A stretch of DNA of 64,000 bases from JAAZZY01 sp964612505 (GTDB taxonomy: Bacteria > Chlamydiota > Chlamydiia > Chlamydiales > JAAZZY01): contig CAZTEX010000005.1 in assembly GCA_964612505.1 (NCBI GenBank), positions 1 to 64,000 of the forward strand, in the 5' to 3' direction. The notes below the pieces were generated by a model, which was given only the letters and a program-made list of their open reading frames with translations, was not told the DNA's origin and did not search any database. The first letter of the stretch is position 1; each line of letters begins with the position of its first letter. Made by a program: the position numbers and the translations under genes. Of the stretch, positions 50,552 through 59,417 are shown piece by piece.

Positions 50552-51061
50552 ATGGCAAGTAACGGCGCAAATATACGAGGCCCCCAACTAGGGACTCTAA
50601 CTTTTCATCAATTCACAGATCCCGATCTACTATCACGACTTCCATCGAATGATAAATCAGCTAGGGAAATGGTTACGGATATCAATGCTGCTTTTACGGA
50701 AACAACCATAGAGATAGATTTTTCTGCAATCGTTGATGAGGCGGTCCGCTCTCTGAGAGAAGGAACTCCATTACAAGTATCTAGCAATAGTTTCACAGAT
50801 TCCAAATTAGATCCAAAAGCACCAGATCGCTTGCAAACCATTATTGGACCAAGCTGGTGGATTCGTGGATACACCTATCGAGCACCTCCAGAATCTTCTC
50901 TAATTAATTCTATTTTTGAAGCTTGGCGAAATAGCGGCGATCCAAGAGAATTGAAAACGGATGTAGAATCACATAATCACACGGGCGATCTAGAGGGCTC
51001 TTATGATTCACAGTCTCTAAGAGACGACACAACGACAATTCGAGCTGTTGTAAAAAAATAA
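50552..51061 (+). CDS. Hypothetical small soluble protein
   Basis: A 169-aa protein from the ATG at 50552 after AAAGGA; an upstream in-frame TTG sits next to that site. It begins MASNGANIRGPQLGTLTFHQF, is polar throughout and ends DDTTTIRAVVKK. Features are a GPSWWIRGYTYRAPPES segment near residue 108 and a His/Asn-rich SHNHTGDLEGSYDSQSL stretch near the C terminus. There are no membrane helices, signal peptide or known domain. The Ser/Asn-rich start could be a type III signal, but this is weak evidence. It follows a terminator, so it has its own transcription start, which I could not place with confidence. Confidence 0.65.
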   Translation: MASNGANIRGPQLGTLTFHQFTDPDLLSRLPSNDKSAREMVTDINAAFTETTIEIDFSAIVDEAVRSLREGTPLQVSSNSFTDSKLDPKAPDRLQTIIGPSWWIRGYTYRAPPESSLINSIFEAWRNSGDPRELKTDVESHNHTGDLEGSYDSQSLRDDTTTIRAVVKK

Positions 51062-51217
51062 TCTAGCTAGCATGCCTGACGTCTTTGCCTGCGCAAATGC
51101 TTAATTATCCTTAGAAGGAGGGATATTTTTAAAATACCCTCTTTCAAAGATAGCTTGCTTTCAATTCAAAAAATCAAGTTTTCAAACTATGACCAAATAA
51201 AAATAAATTTTAATCTG

Positions 51218-51246
51218 TTGACTTATTTTAACCTTTCTCTTAAAAC
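51218..51246 (+). promoter_or_regulatory. Near-consensus promoter of the 40-aa membrane protein
   Basis: TTGACT at 51218-51223, 17 bases, TAAAAC at 51241-51246; the ATG is 25 bases downstream. Its form is nearly identical to the promoter at 6245. Confidence 0.65.
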
Positions 51247-51271
51247 TGCGAGCACAGGGAAGGAGGAGAGG

Positions 51272-51394
51272 ATGTCTGCTAGTTCGTGGTCATTTATTGC
51301 TGGAGGAGCGATTTTATGCTTAGCTATTGCTGGCATTGTGATTGGTTATTTCTTAAGCAATGCAAAATTTAAAGATCGAAGCCCAAAAAACTAA
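51272..51394 (+). CDS. Small membrane protein (40 aa)
   Basis: The ATG at 51272 follows the strong site AAGGAGGAGAGG. The peptide starts MSASSWSFIAGGAILCLAI, has one hydrophobic helix (residues about 8-28) and a short basic tail, LSNAKFKDRSPKN. A strong promoter and an ideal ribosome-binding site argue that it is translated. The frame is open 39 codons further upstream, but that part covers the promoter and is not coding. It ends in a four-base overlap with the convergent pgi stop. It resembles no small protein I can name; the helix with basic exit is typical of single-pass inner-membrane peptides. Confidence 0.65.
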   Translation: MSASSWSFIAGGAILCLAIAGIVIGYFLSNAKFKDRSPKN

Positions 51395-52983
51395 TTTAAA
51401 GAGTCTAAGTAAGTTAGATAGGCTTGACCTACCGGCAAATCTTCAGACTTTAACTGTCCCTTTCTTTTTTTACTGAACAAATCAATCATCTGATTGGCTA
51501 AAACTTTTCCAAGTTGTACCCCCTCTTGATCAAATGAGTTAATATTCCAGATAAACCCTTGAAAAGCAACCTTATGCTCATAGTAAGCCAGTAGAGCCCC
51601 AATTGTAAAAGGGTCTAATTTTTTGGCAAGTAAGATGCGAGAAGGACGATTCCCTGGAAAATTCTTATTGGGGTTTTCATTTTTATGTCCTGTAGCAAGC
51701 GCCATCGACTGAGCAAATAGATTGGAAAGGAGTTTTTCGTGAGAGAAAGTCCCTTTGACAGAGCAGTCCTCTCCAAATTGAGATTCTTTAAATCCTATAA
51801 ACTCAATAGGTACAGGTGTTGTTCCTTGATGTAGCATTTGAAAAAAGGAGTGTTGTGAGTTGGTTCCGGGTTCTCCCCAAATAATGGGCCCTGTATCAAA
51901 GTCTACAGGCTGTCCTTTTTTATCAATTTGCTTTCCATTTGATTCCATGTCTAGTTGTTGTAAGTGAGCTGCAAATCGTCCCAAAGCTTGGCTATAAGGA
52001 ATAATAGCAACTGTATGATGGTGCATAAACGTGCGATTCCAAATCCCAATTAATGCAGACATCAGGGGAAGATTCTCTCTGGCTTTGGTGTGGAGTGCGT
52101 GTTTATCCATATAATTGGCCCCTCTCAAGATCTCCATAAATTGATCGTGACCTAAACAAAAAGCTAAAGGAATCGCCCCTACCATTGAAGTGACAGAATA
52201 ACGCCCCCCGATAAAATCCCAGATATAAAAACACTCTAAATAGCGCTTTTTATCATCAAGTGGACTTCCTTTCCCAGTAACAGCAATAAAGTGTCCCTCT
52301 GGATTAATCCCCTTCTTTTTAAAGTGATTGCGCATAAGCTCTTCATTTGTAAGCGTCTCTAAGGTTCCACCCGATTTAGAAATAGAAGCAACCAATGTTT
52401 TGTGAAGATTAACCTCTTTGGCCACTTGAGCTGCATTATCTGGATCCACATTCGATACAAAAAAAAGACGTCTATTTGGCTTATTAAAATGCTCCATGGC
52501 AACGCTAAGTGCTTTAGCCCCTAACTCTGAGCCCCCAATGCCTATCACAACTAAATCTGTAAAGCGCTCTTCTCTATCATTTTTTTCGAGAAACACTTTT
52601 AATTTGTCATTTTCTATTCTGGCTAATTCTGTTGCTTGCGCAGCGTGAGCGCCTTTATTTGGATGGTCAAAGAAATCTCGCATAGCTGTGTGTAGTACGC
52701 TGCGGTTTTCTGACTCATAGCCTTCAATATAATTAAGCACCTCTCCATTTTGCATGGCTTTCATTTTTTCAAAGACTTTAGCTTCTTGGGCAAGATGAAG
52801 GAGCTGATCGACAACCTCTTCTGTAAGTTGTTCAGTGGCAAAGATGAGCTTAAAAAGTTCATTTTTTACACTCATCTTTTGGATACGTTCAGAATTAAAC
52901 AAATGAGAGTCTGTTAAATCAAAAGGATGCTTAGCTAATTTTTTAAGCTTCTCTACCGATGGCAGTTGGTTAAAATGAGTCAT
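51391..52983 (-). CDS. pgi: Glucose-6-phosphate isomerase
   Basis: A 530-aa enzyme interconverting glucose-6-phosphate and fructose-6-phosphate. Signature 1 is seen as FIGGRYSVTSMVGAIPLAF, and the catalytic region as VASISKSGGTLETLTNE and GEPGTNSQHSFFQMLHQGT. The later motif GQPVDFDTGPIIWGEPG and the C-terminal INSFDQEGVQLGK with the catalytic Gln/Glu neighbourhood are also present. Length is normal. It starts in a four-base overlap with the stop of the 367-aa gene upstream, so the two are co-translated. It converges on the small membrane protein gene. Confidence 0.96.
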   Translation of the reverse strand: MTHFNQLPSVEKLKKLAKHPFDLTDSHLFNSERIQKMSVKNELFKLIFATEQLTEEVVDQLLHLAQEAKVFEKMKAMQNGEVLNYIEGYESENRSVLHTAMRDFFDHPNKGAHAAQATELARIENDKLKVFLEKNDREERFTDLVVIGIGGSELGAKALSVAMEHFNKPNRRLFFVSNVDPDNAAQVAKEVNLHKTLVASISKSGGTLETLTNEELMRNHFKKKGINPEGHFIAVTGKGSPLDDKKRYLECFYIWDFIGGRYSVTSMVGAIPLAFCLGHDQFMEILRGANYMDKHALHTKARENLPLMSALIGIWNRTFMHHHTVAIIPYSQALGRFAAHLQQLDMESNGKQIDKKGQPVDFDTGPIIWGEPGTNSQHSFFQMLHQGTTPVPIEFIGFKESQFGEDCSVKGTFSHEKLLSNLFAQSMALATGHKNENPNKNFPGNRPSRILLAKKLDPFTIGALLAYYEHKVAFQGFIWNINSFDQEGVQLGKVLANQMIDLFSKKRKGQLKSEDLPVGQAYLTYLDSLN

Positions 52984-54083
52984 GAATTTTCCTTTGATTT
53001 TAAATAGTTCTGATAAGACATCTCTTCAGATAGAAACAATTTCTTTTCTGTAATCACTTTTCCTCCAGCCGCAATAAAACCCTCTAGCTTACGCTTAGAG
53101 TCAGGTTCAACATCCAAAACAACTAGCTCATCTAATCCTTGCCAGTCGATCGTGATATTGCGTTCAGAAATAAGTTTGACAGAATGAAATTCCTCCATTT
53201 CACAAATGACATCATCATACTTTAAAATATCTTTGTGATTAATAAGAAATTTTGTTGGGATAACAATGCCAACGCGAGGCTCTATGTGAGGAGCCTGGTA
53301 CTCTTTAAACTCTTTTCCAATATAGCCGTTGGCAAAAGCTTTACTTTCCCAGCCCATCGCATGCCCTGCTTCAAAAGGAAGATTTTTGACCACCAGTTGG
53401 ATAAATTCAAGATCTTGATGATCTAAAAGTTGGAAAACATGCGCCGGAGAATGAAGTGTCGAACAATCTAAAAGTAGATAAGGTAAGAGGCTCGTTTCAA
53501 AGCGAGAAGAAAGCATTGAAAAATAATCTAGGGCGGCCCTCATACAATAAAAGCGCAGTAAGTTCTTACCATTTTCTAAAGCATAGAGATCCTTCGGATC
53601 GACTGTTAAAAGGTTCTGGCAAGGGAGCCCTATTAAATTGGTAAACGCATGGTGATCTTCAAAATATTCCGAAATCCACCCTCTAAAGTTTAAAACCTGA
53701 TCGATTTCCCAGGGCCAATTATGGCTGAAATCCAAGGTTCCTTTATAAATTGAAACGCCAATTGTCTTTTCATTAAAGTTCTTTAAGACAGAATCAAAGA
53801 AATAGTCGAGAGCTAAATCTAATGAGCGATATTGGGAGGTGTCTGAAAGAGGCAAATGCAATTCTTGGAACAACCCAAAGCGCAGCTCCCACAGAATTTT
53901 ATATCCTTGATCTACGTAAGCTTGAGCTAGCTTTACTGCTTTTTCCCATTTTAAATTAGAATCCAACCTAGCGTCTAAAGAAATCGCAATAGCATTGAAT
54001 CCTTTTAAACTTGGCTGATCTAAAGATCCTGAATAAATATATGGAAAAGGCTGGTTCAAAATATCAGGTGATTGGAGATCCAT
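52980..54083 (-). CDS. Conserved hypothetical upstream of pgi
   Basis: A 367-aa protein from the ATG at 54083 (MDLQSPDILNQPF). A longer frame would overlap trmB by about 90 bases and begins with unlikely sequence. Features: a Rossmann/TIM-like first half (FNAIAISLDARLDSNLKWEKAVKLAQAYVDQGYKILWELRFG; IGVSIYKGTLDFSHNWPWE), a central acidic region and a C-terminal glutamine-amidotransferase-like or glycosidase-tail-like segment (LDELVVLDVEPDSKRKLEGFIAAGGKVITEKKL). I do not assign a function. The position directly before pgi recalls CT379 of Chlamydia trachomatis. Confidence 0.8.
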   Translation of the reverse strand: MDLQSPDILNQPFPYIYSGSLDQPSLKGFNAIAISLDARLDSNLKWEKAVKLAQAYVDQGYKILWELRFGLFQELHLPLSDTSQYRSLDLALDYFFDSVLKNFNEKTIGVSIYKGTLDFSHNWPWEIDQVLNFRGWISEYFEDHHAFTNLIGLPCQNLLTVDPKDLYALENGKNLLRFYCMRAALDYFSMLSSRFETSLLPYLLLDCSTLHSPAHVFQLLDHQDLEFIQLVVKNLPFEAGHAMGWESKAFANGYIGKEFKEYQAPHIEPRVGIVIPTKFLINHKDILKYDDVICEMEEFHSVKLISERNITIDWQGLDELVVLDVEPDSKRKLEGFIAAGGKVITEKKLFLSEEMSYQNYLKSKENS

Positions 54084-54117
54084 TTTTAAATTAATCAGCG
54101 TTTTATCTTGTTTATAC

Positions 54118-54807
54118 TTACGTCTTATATTTACATTTTTTTTGGAATTTAGAGAAATAAAATCCTCGTTTTTTTTCCTCCCATAGAGACATAAAAAAAG
54201 AAGATCCATAATCTTGCACCTCAGAATGATAAAATGGTGGTGGCAATGAGGGGCAAAAGGAGTTTTCTTCTTTTAAAAAAGCTGCGATGGTTTGTGAAGA
54301 ATAAGCGGGGTCGTCGGTGAGAAAATGAACGCTCCCCCCTTTTTTTAGAATACGAGCCAGCTCCTGTATGAATGGCATTTGAATTAATCGAAATTTTGCA
54401 TGTCTTCGTTTAGGCCAGGGGTCAGGAAAGTTAATATAAACTTCATCTACAGATTCTGGCTCTAGATAATAGGAGGTAAATTCGAGAGCTTCTCCACAAG
54501 TGATAAACAAATTCTCTAGTTGCGCCTGTTCTCGCTTCCATAAAATCTGCCGAGTTCTTTTAAGCTGCATTTCCACTGCAATCCAAAGAATATGGGGGTT
54601 TTTAAGAGCTTTTTCATAAATCCACTGCCCATTTCCACTACAATACTCAATATGAATAGAGTCAAAATTAGGGAAAAGCTTTTCAAAAGATTGCTTGGAG
54701 TCTACTTTTTCAATGCGAGGAGGGATAAATAAAACCTTTTGTAAAGGATCAAATACAACCTCTGTTTGACTTTGACAAAGAAGAGTCTTTAAATTTTTCG
54801 AGTTCAT
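54118..54807 (-). CDS. trmB: tRNA (guanine-N7-)-methyltransferase
   Basis: A 229-aa SAM-dependent enzyme making m7G46 in tRNA. From MNSKNLKTLLCQSQ it has the SAM motif IEYCSGNGQWIYEKA (Cys where many have Gly), WIAVEMQLKRTRQIL, and the diagnostic DEVYINFPDPWPKRRHAKFRL. The tail SSFFMSLWEEKKRGFYFSKF is typical of the family. The frame is open upstream to 54897 with a hydrophobic stretch, but this overlaps the divergent gene and is rejected. It is probably the first gene before the 367-aa gene and pgi. Confidence 0.93.
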   Translation of the reverse strand: MNSKNLKTLLCQSQTEVVFDPLQKVLFIPPRIEKVDSKQSFEKLFPNFDSIHIEYCSGNGQWIYEKALKNPHILWIAVEMQLKRTRQILWKREQAQLENLFITCGEALEFTSYYLEPESVDEVYINFPDPWPKRRHAKFRLIQMPFIQELARILKKGGSVHFLTDDPAYSSQTIAAFLKEENSFCPSLPPPFYHSEVQDYGSSFFMSLWEEKKRGFYFSKFQKKCKYKT

Positions 54808-54881
54808 AAATCTATGCACTAATATTAGTGAATAAATTATACTAGTAGTTAATAAAATTTGTAAAATGAAAGCAAAGCAGA

Positions 54882-56060
54882 ATGGACCAAATGCCACACC
54901 CCAAAATCCTGCAGATTAACCATGATCATTTAGGCATTTGCGAAACTTTTTTTGAACCCAAAAGCAATTTACTTTTTTACGTTCTTTGCGACGCCATTAA
55001 CATCAACAACCCTGAAAAAAATCTCTCTATTTCTAGAGAATTTGAAAAAATCATCAAAGAATATCTTCATTTACACTGGACAGAGCTTACTGAAAAAATT
55101 CTAAAAAAAGCTCTTGACCATGCCCAAAATCATTTTTTGAAAAACTATCTTTCCTATGAAAATCAACTTAAGATTGCTATCACCATCATTGTTGAAGAAA
55201 GCAAAGGGACTCCCTCTGAAATTAAAAATCTCCTTATTGCAGGAGCGGGAGATATTAAAGTCTTTCAACTAGACAAAACGCTCCAGCTTCTTTTTTATGA
55301 TCCTGAAATACCTCAACTTCCAGAAAACCTCTCTTTAAAGAAAAGATTTCATTACATAACTAATGCGATTGGGCCTCCTAATTTTAAGTGCAGTATTACA
55401 TCTGCCCAGCTTAAACCCGACAGCTCTTTGCTTATTTCCACTTATGGCGCCTATAGTAAATCAAACAAAACGAAGCTTTTTTCTTTATTTTCCAATTTAG
55501 AACAAAAAAAACCCCAGGTTTATAAGCTCCTTGTAAAATCCAAGGACAAAGATCATTTAGGTATTTTCGCCCATATTGCTTTCAAACCAAAAAATTTAAA
55601 CAGCTATAGTCATGAAACTCCTGCAAAAACAAACTTTCCCCATTCGTTCTTTTTAGACTCCAAAAAAGAAAAGCATTTTCCCGTTTGGGCTTTGAAAATC
55701 GCCTCGGTGGCCATTGTCAGCTTGCTTTGCCTAGAATTTTTTAATTATTATCTTAAATTAACTAAAACTACCCCTTACAATCTTTTTGTCGATGATGTGC
55801 CTAAATCTGTACAAACAAGCATCGATTTAAAATCTTTGAAAAAACCCTTAGAACTCCCTTTCATTAAAGAAAGAGCCTACATTGTGGATCTTAAAGAGAA
55901 GTATGATCAACAATCCAAAGTAGTTGAAAAACTGCAATCTATCGTCAATGAACAAGATAAAGCTCTAAGAGACCTACAAGTCAAAAACTTTTATCAAAAC
56001 GATACCATCTCAGCTAAATCCTACAGACCTAAAGAAGAAGATTTAAGCCACAATAATTAA
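54882..56060 (+). CDS. Membrane protein with degenerate PPM (PP2C)-like domain and coiled coil
   Basis: A 392-aa protein. Residues about 15-235 follow the strand order of PPM phosphatases: FYVLCDAIN where VaDGMGG is expected, NLLIAGAGDIKVFQLDK for the GDSR strand, HYITNAIGPP for the hitxxlG segment, LKPDSSLLISTYGAY for the gDxlLLcSDGl strand, and KDHLGIFAHIAF for the final DN strand. The metal-binding Asp residues are mostly missing, so it is probably not an active phosphatase. One membrane helix is at about 267-291, then a coiled coil (residues 330-375, EKYDQQSKVVEKLQSIVNEQDK). The fold call is an inference from pattern only. Confidence 0.6.
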   Translation: MDQMPHPKILQINHDHLGICETFFEPKSNLLFYVLCDAININNPEKNLSISREFEKIIKEYLHLHWTELTEKILKKALDHAQNHFLKNYLSYENQLKIAITIIVEESKGTPSEIKNLLIAGAGDIKVFQLDKTLQLLFYDPEIPQLPENLSLKKRFHYITNAIGPPNFKCSITSAQLKPDSSLLISTYGAYSKSNKTKLFSLFSNLEQKKPQVYKLLVKSKDKDHLGIFAHIAFKPKNLNSYSHETPAKTNFPHSFFLDSKKEKHFPVWALKIASVAIVSLLCLEFFNYYLKLTKTTPYNLFVDDVPKSVQTSIDLKSLKKPLELPFIKERAYIVDLKEKYDQQSKVVEKLQSIVNEQDKALRDLQVKNFYQNDTISAKSYRPKEEDLSHNN

Positions 56061-56090
56061 ACTTCCTTGCATTGAATTTTGACTAAACAG

Positions 56091-56120
56091 TTGCAATATT
56101 TTTTCCTAGCTAGGTATTGT
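56091..56120 (+). promoter_or_regulatory. Candidate promoter of exbB-exbD-lipoprotein
   Basis: TTGCAA at 56091-56096 and TATTGT at 56115-56120, 18 bases apart, 33 bases before the exbB ATG. The -35 hexamer is the same as that of the tandem paralogs. Confidence 0.55.
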
Positions 56121-56152
56121 AAAAAATAATTGATTGATAATGAAGGTATCTT

Positions 56153-56857
56153 ATGAAAAGAATGTTGACTGCTATATTAGCTTTTGGCGCATCTCTCCAC
56201 TCGCAAGAATTTGTTCAACCCGAAGTTTTGAAAACCAACCTGGATTTAATAAAAATTTTTAAAGGGGCTCCTATCATTTATTCAGCACTGATCTTGTTAT
56301 CGATTTTAGCATTTATCATCTGGCTTTATAGCTTTTTTACTTTAAAGCTATCTGACATGATGCCTTCAAGATTCATTCATCAAATCAGATCCCAACTTAG
56401 TGAAAGGCGTTTTGATGCCGCTTTAATCACGTGTCAGCAAGACCATAACTTTTCATCTAATGTGATTGCCTGTGGGATTGCTGCTCGAAGACATGGCCCA
56501 CAAGTCATGATGGAAGCGATGCAAGCAGAAGGCAAACGTTGTAGCAATTCACTTTGGCAACGTATCTCCATATTAAATGATATTGCTGTAGTAGCCCCTA
56601 TGCTAGGCCTTCTAGGTACTGTGCTTGGAATGTTTTATGCCTTTTATGATTCCAACCGAACATTGGATAGTTTCAGCACTATTTTTGATGGACTAGGTAT
56701 TGCTATGGGAACCACGGTCCTGGGCCTTTTTGTTGCCATCGGCTCGATGATTTTCTATACTACTTTAAAATATAGAGTCGTTAGACTTCTGAATTGTATC
56801 GAGAACGAAGCTTTTAGTTTAGGCAGCTTAATAGAAACAGACTTAGTAACAGCGTAA
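56153..56857 (+). CDS. exbB: ExbB/TolQ-family proton channel subunit
   Basis: A 234-aa protein. It starts with a hydrophobic N-terminal segment (residues 1-15), then a membrane helix at about 40-62, a cytoplasmic loop with the characteristic RFDAALITCQQ, and two more helices (residues about 140-160 and 175-200). The family segment VAPMLGLLGTVLGMFYAF and the GLGIAMGTTVLGLFVAI helix identify it as MotA/TolQ/ExbB. It powers the cell envelope (Tol-Pal or Ton) system using the proton gradient with ExbD. GAAGG precedes the ATG. The block exbB-exbD-lipoprotein follows without a gap. Confidence 0.92.
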   Translation: MKRMLTAILAFGASLHSQEFVQPEVLKTNLDLIKIFKGAPIIYSALILLSILAFIIWLYSFFTLKLSDMMPSRFIHQIRSQLSERRFDAALITCQQDHNFSSNVIACGIAARRHGPQVMMEAMQAEGKRCSNSLWQRISILNDIAVVAPMLGLLGTVLGMFYAFYDSNRTLDSFSTIFDGLGIAMGTTVLGLFVAIGSMIFYTTLKYRVVRLLNCIENEAFSLGSLIETDLVTA

Positions 56858-56861
56858 GAAG

Positions 56862-57386
56862 ATGAGTTTTATACCTGAAGACGAAATTAAACCTAAATTG
56901 GGCATTAACTTTGCTCCTATGATTGATTTTCTGTTTTTGATGGTTGTTTTTTTTGCATGTCTTGCCATCTCAAGAATCACAACAAAAGATATCGATATCG
57001 ACCTTGTGAAAATTCATGATGAAATTGCTCAACGCCCTTCAAATGCAGATTATGATTATAAAGTGGTAAATATCAATATCAATGAAGAAGGGCATTATAA
57101 ATGGGTCACTGAAATTCGAGATTACCCCATGAAACATGCACAACAAATCGCAGATGAGCTTTTAAATCAGTATAAAAAAGGTTTTTTACCTGAAAATAAA
57201 CTCAAGACTCAAGTTTTATTAAAAATAGATAAAAATGCAAAATGGGAACCTATTTTGCAAGCCATCTTTGCCGTAAGAGATGCGGGCTTTGAAGTTCATC
57301 CTGTCTACTTACCCGATCAATTTTCCGAGCCTTCTATCCATCTTATGGAATTTAAATTAGACAATACTCAAGGAAATCCAACATGA
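56862..57386 (+). CDS. exbD: ExbD/TolR-family protein
   Basis: A 174-aa protein. The single N-terminal membrane helix is PMIDFLFLMVVFFACLAI (residues about 19-36), with the conserved Asp of ExbD/TolR at its start, and a periplasmic domain follows (residues 45-174). It is longer than typical ExbD (about 140 aa). The C-terminal LKIDKNAKWEPILQAIFAVRDAGF segment corresponds to the conserved I-x-(A/G)-D-x-x-x-x-(Y/W) end. It lies four bases after exbB, and its stop overlaps the start of the lipoprotein gene. Confidence 0.92.
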   Translation: MSFIPEDEIKPKLGINFAPMIDFLFLMVVFFACLAISRITTKDIDIDLVKIHDEIAQRPSNADYDYKVVNININEEGHYKWVTEIRDYPMKHAQQIADELLNQYKKGFLPENKLKTQVLLKIDKNAKWEPILQAIFAVRDAGFEVHPVYLPDQFSEPSIHLMEFKLDNTQGNPT

Positions 57387-57862
57387 AACAGATTATTTGT
57401 GTCTTATTACTTTTATTCATTCTACCCTCTTGTAAACATAAAAAGGCCGAACGCAATGTCTCCATTATGCAAAACCAAGACTCTCTTATTAATGCATGGT
57501 ATGGGAAAGATCATTTTAAGCCTGGTGTCGTGACAAAAGATGAACCTTTAAATACAAACCCAAAACAAGAATCTGTAGAAATTGATGCTGGACAAATTGT
57601 CATCAATCCCCCTGCCACTAACGCTAATTCAACCGCAAGTTTAGCAGAACCTCAAGGAGAATCTCTCTCTCATGAAACTACGCAAACACAGCTTGCTTTA
57701 GAGCCTACCAACTCCCCTTCTTCTTTGGAAAAGTCTGAATCACAACCTATCGCCAGTAAATATGAAGAAGAAAAAAATGACTCTATCCTAGAAAATGATT
57801 CTGAAGAGATAGATCCTTCTATTTCATACCATGAAATGAATCCTATGGAAGTGGATGAGTAA
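57383..57862 (+). CDS. Small acidic lipoprotein
   Basis: A 159-aa protein with a lipoprotein signal peptide, MKQIICVLLLLFILPSC, with the lipobox L-P-S-C (Cys 17). The rest is Ser/Glu/Asn/Pro-rich and mostly disordered (SLAEPQGESLSHETTQTQ), ending in an acidic stretch, ENDSEEIDPSISYHEMNPMEVDE. It is the third gene of the exbB-exbD operon, overlapping exbD by four bases, so it may be an outer- or inner-membrane partner of the energy complex. The disordered tail could span the periplasm as TolA or TonB does, but no such domain is seen. Confidence 0.85.
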   Translation: MKQIICVLLLLFILPSCKHKKAERNVSIMQNQDSLINAWYGKDHFKPGVVTKDEPLNTNPKQESVEIDAGQIVINPPATNANSTASLAEPQGESLSHETTQTQLALEPTNSPSSLEKSESQPIASKYEEEKNDSILENDSEEIDPSISYHEMNPMEVDE

Positions 57863-57877
57863 ACAAAGCTAATTGCT

Positions 57878-59320
57878 TTAAGTTCGTTTAATAAAATGAG
57901 GTTTAAGATGCAAAAGGGGCGAAACCTTTGAAGATTGTTGAATCTTTTCAATTACTTGTAAGTTATAGCTATTATTCATTAACTCATAGAGGTACTCGCG
58001 GCGCTCTTTCACAATAGGTCTATTTTTTGCTAGATAAGGTGGGATATGCATTAAAAACTGTCGTTCAATTTTGGAATCTGTATGCTCTTCAATGCCCAAA
58101 CTAGCTTGAAAATAATAAAGTAATTTTGTTTGCTCACAGCCTGCGCGGTCAATCCCATCTCTACAAGAAATATTCACCGATTGAATATTAAACTTTTGCA
58201 AACAATAAATAATAATTTGGGTATAGACATGGTCTATAAAATAGCGCTTTTGGGCTAGGGTCAAAATACTGGCATTACTAAAATATAGTAAATGGACAAA
58301 ATCAATCACTTTTTTTAAGCCTGCGCAAAACTCACGATCGTCTAGCCATAGCTGAGGAAAGTGATAATACCCTCTACCCTGCTTTCCTACTAGCAACTCA
58401 TAAAACACCTCTTTGAACTGCTCTGAGTTATTTTGGTCGGCATAAGACATTTGTTGATAATAAAAAGCGCCATCCGATGGCAAGCAGATACAAAAAAAAT
58501 TATTAAAACTACTTTCCAGTTGCTTCACAGCAAAACTACGTTGACCTTCTTTTCCCCAGGTTCTCTGTTTGTTCACATAAAGATGATTTTTCTTTTCAAT
58601 CTGCAATTTTTTTAAAAGACCTTTGAATTCTTCAATAATGACAGCTTTTCTTCCTAAAGACTCCTTCGTTGGAGAACCCATTCTGATCATTTTAATTCTC
58701 TGCGGCTTTCCTTGTTGATGAAGAACAAATGTATAAAGTAAAAAAGGGTGATTGTATTGGTGAGGATCAAAAATAGTTTGCGTCAAATTTTCTGTGATTT
58801 TACGCATATCGCGTTCTAAAAAAATAAGGGGTTGAGATGCCAAAATCAAATGAGATTCATCGAGAAAAGAATAATTTGCAAAATGATGATCAAAATCAAT
58901 CTTTTTTGATTCTTGTTTGTGAATCAAAGAAGAAAAAAGATCTTGCAAAAGATGATGTCCAAATAAAAAGAGATGGATGCGATAAAATTTTGTTTTGCAA
59001 AGCTCTAAGATCAGATTTTGCACTTGCTCATGCCAGCTCTTAGTAGGCTCAAGCTTCTCTATCGATCGTAGTCCTTTGCGCAAATATTTTAGAAAGTTTG
59101 CATGTTTCTTTTTAAAATCAGGGCTATAGGGTACAAAACAAGATTCTATTCTTTTAAGATTTTTAATTAAAAAACGCTCAAGCCTTGAGAATCTTTGATC
59201 TTTTTGCTGCAAAGCAAAAGTCTCGATTTGATAACCACCAAATTCTCGATATGTCTTTTTAAGTTCTTCTAAAGCAATCTGATAACGTCTATCTCTTCGC
59301 TTGTGAAAGCTCCAGCGCAT
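57878..59320 (-). CDS. CX5R phosphatase-like protein A (intact active-site motif)
   Basis: A 480-aa protein from the ATG at 59320 with GAGGGG seven bases upstream; an in-frame TTG 30 bases before is rejected. The catalytic-type loop VNISCRDGIDRAG has Cys at about residue 386 and Arg six residues later, i.e. C-x5-R in the form C-x-x-G-x-D-R. SopB/IpgD phosphoinositide phosphatases carry a related C-x-x-G-x-D-R-T motif. Upstream segments shared with the next two genes are an R-M-G-S-P strand, NHLYVNKQRTWGKEGQRSF and FCICLPSDGAFYY. It is basic at both ends and has no signal peptide. The role as a phosphoinositide or protein phosphatase is inferred. Confidence 0.8.
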   Translation of the reverse strand: MRWSFHKRRDRRYQIALEELKKTYREFGGYQIETFALQQKDQRFSRLERFLIKNLKRIESCFVPYSPDFKKKHANFLKYLRKGLRSIEKLEPTKSWHEQVQNLILELCKTKFYRIHLFLFGHHLLQDLFSSLIHKQESKKIDFDHHFANYSFLDESHLILASQPLIFLERDMRKITENLTQTIFDPHQYNHPFLLYTFVLHQQGKPQRIKMIRMGSPTKESLGRKAVIIEEFKGLLKKLQIEKKNHLYVNKQRTWGKEGQRSFAVKQLESSFNNFFCICLPSDGAFYYQQMSYADQNNSEQFKEVFYELLVGKQGRGYYHFPQLWLDDREFCAGLKKVIDFVHLLYFSNASILTLAQKRYFIDHVYTQIIIYCLQKFNIQSVNISCRDGIDRAGCEQTKLLYYFQASLGIEEHTDSKIERQFLMHIPPYLAKNRPIVKERREYLYELMNNSYNLQVIEKIQQSSKVSPLLHLKPHFIKRT

Positions 59321-59417
59321 GACATGCCCCTCTAAAATGTCACATTGCAATTTTCAAGATTTTTTGAAAATAGGCAAATTTACAAATTATAAAAGGCTAA
59401 TTTTTAATTACTTAACC

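Noticed and set aside
51155..51271. 39-codon extension of the small membrane protein
   Set aside because: It runs through the promoter (51218-51246) and lies before the strong ribosome-binding site.
54084..54209. N-terminal extension of the protein upstream of pgi
   Set aside because: It overlaps trmB by about 90 bases, is basic and unlike the body, and an ATG with a better family-like start follows.
54808..54897. Hydrophobic N-terminal extension of TrmB
   Set aside because: It overlaps the start of the divergent gene; the TrmB family does not begin with a membrane helix.
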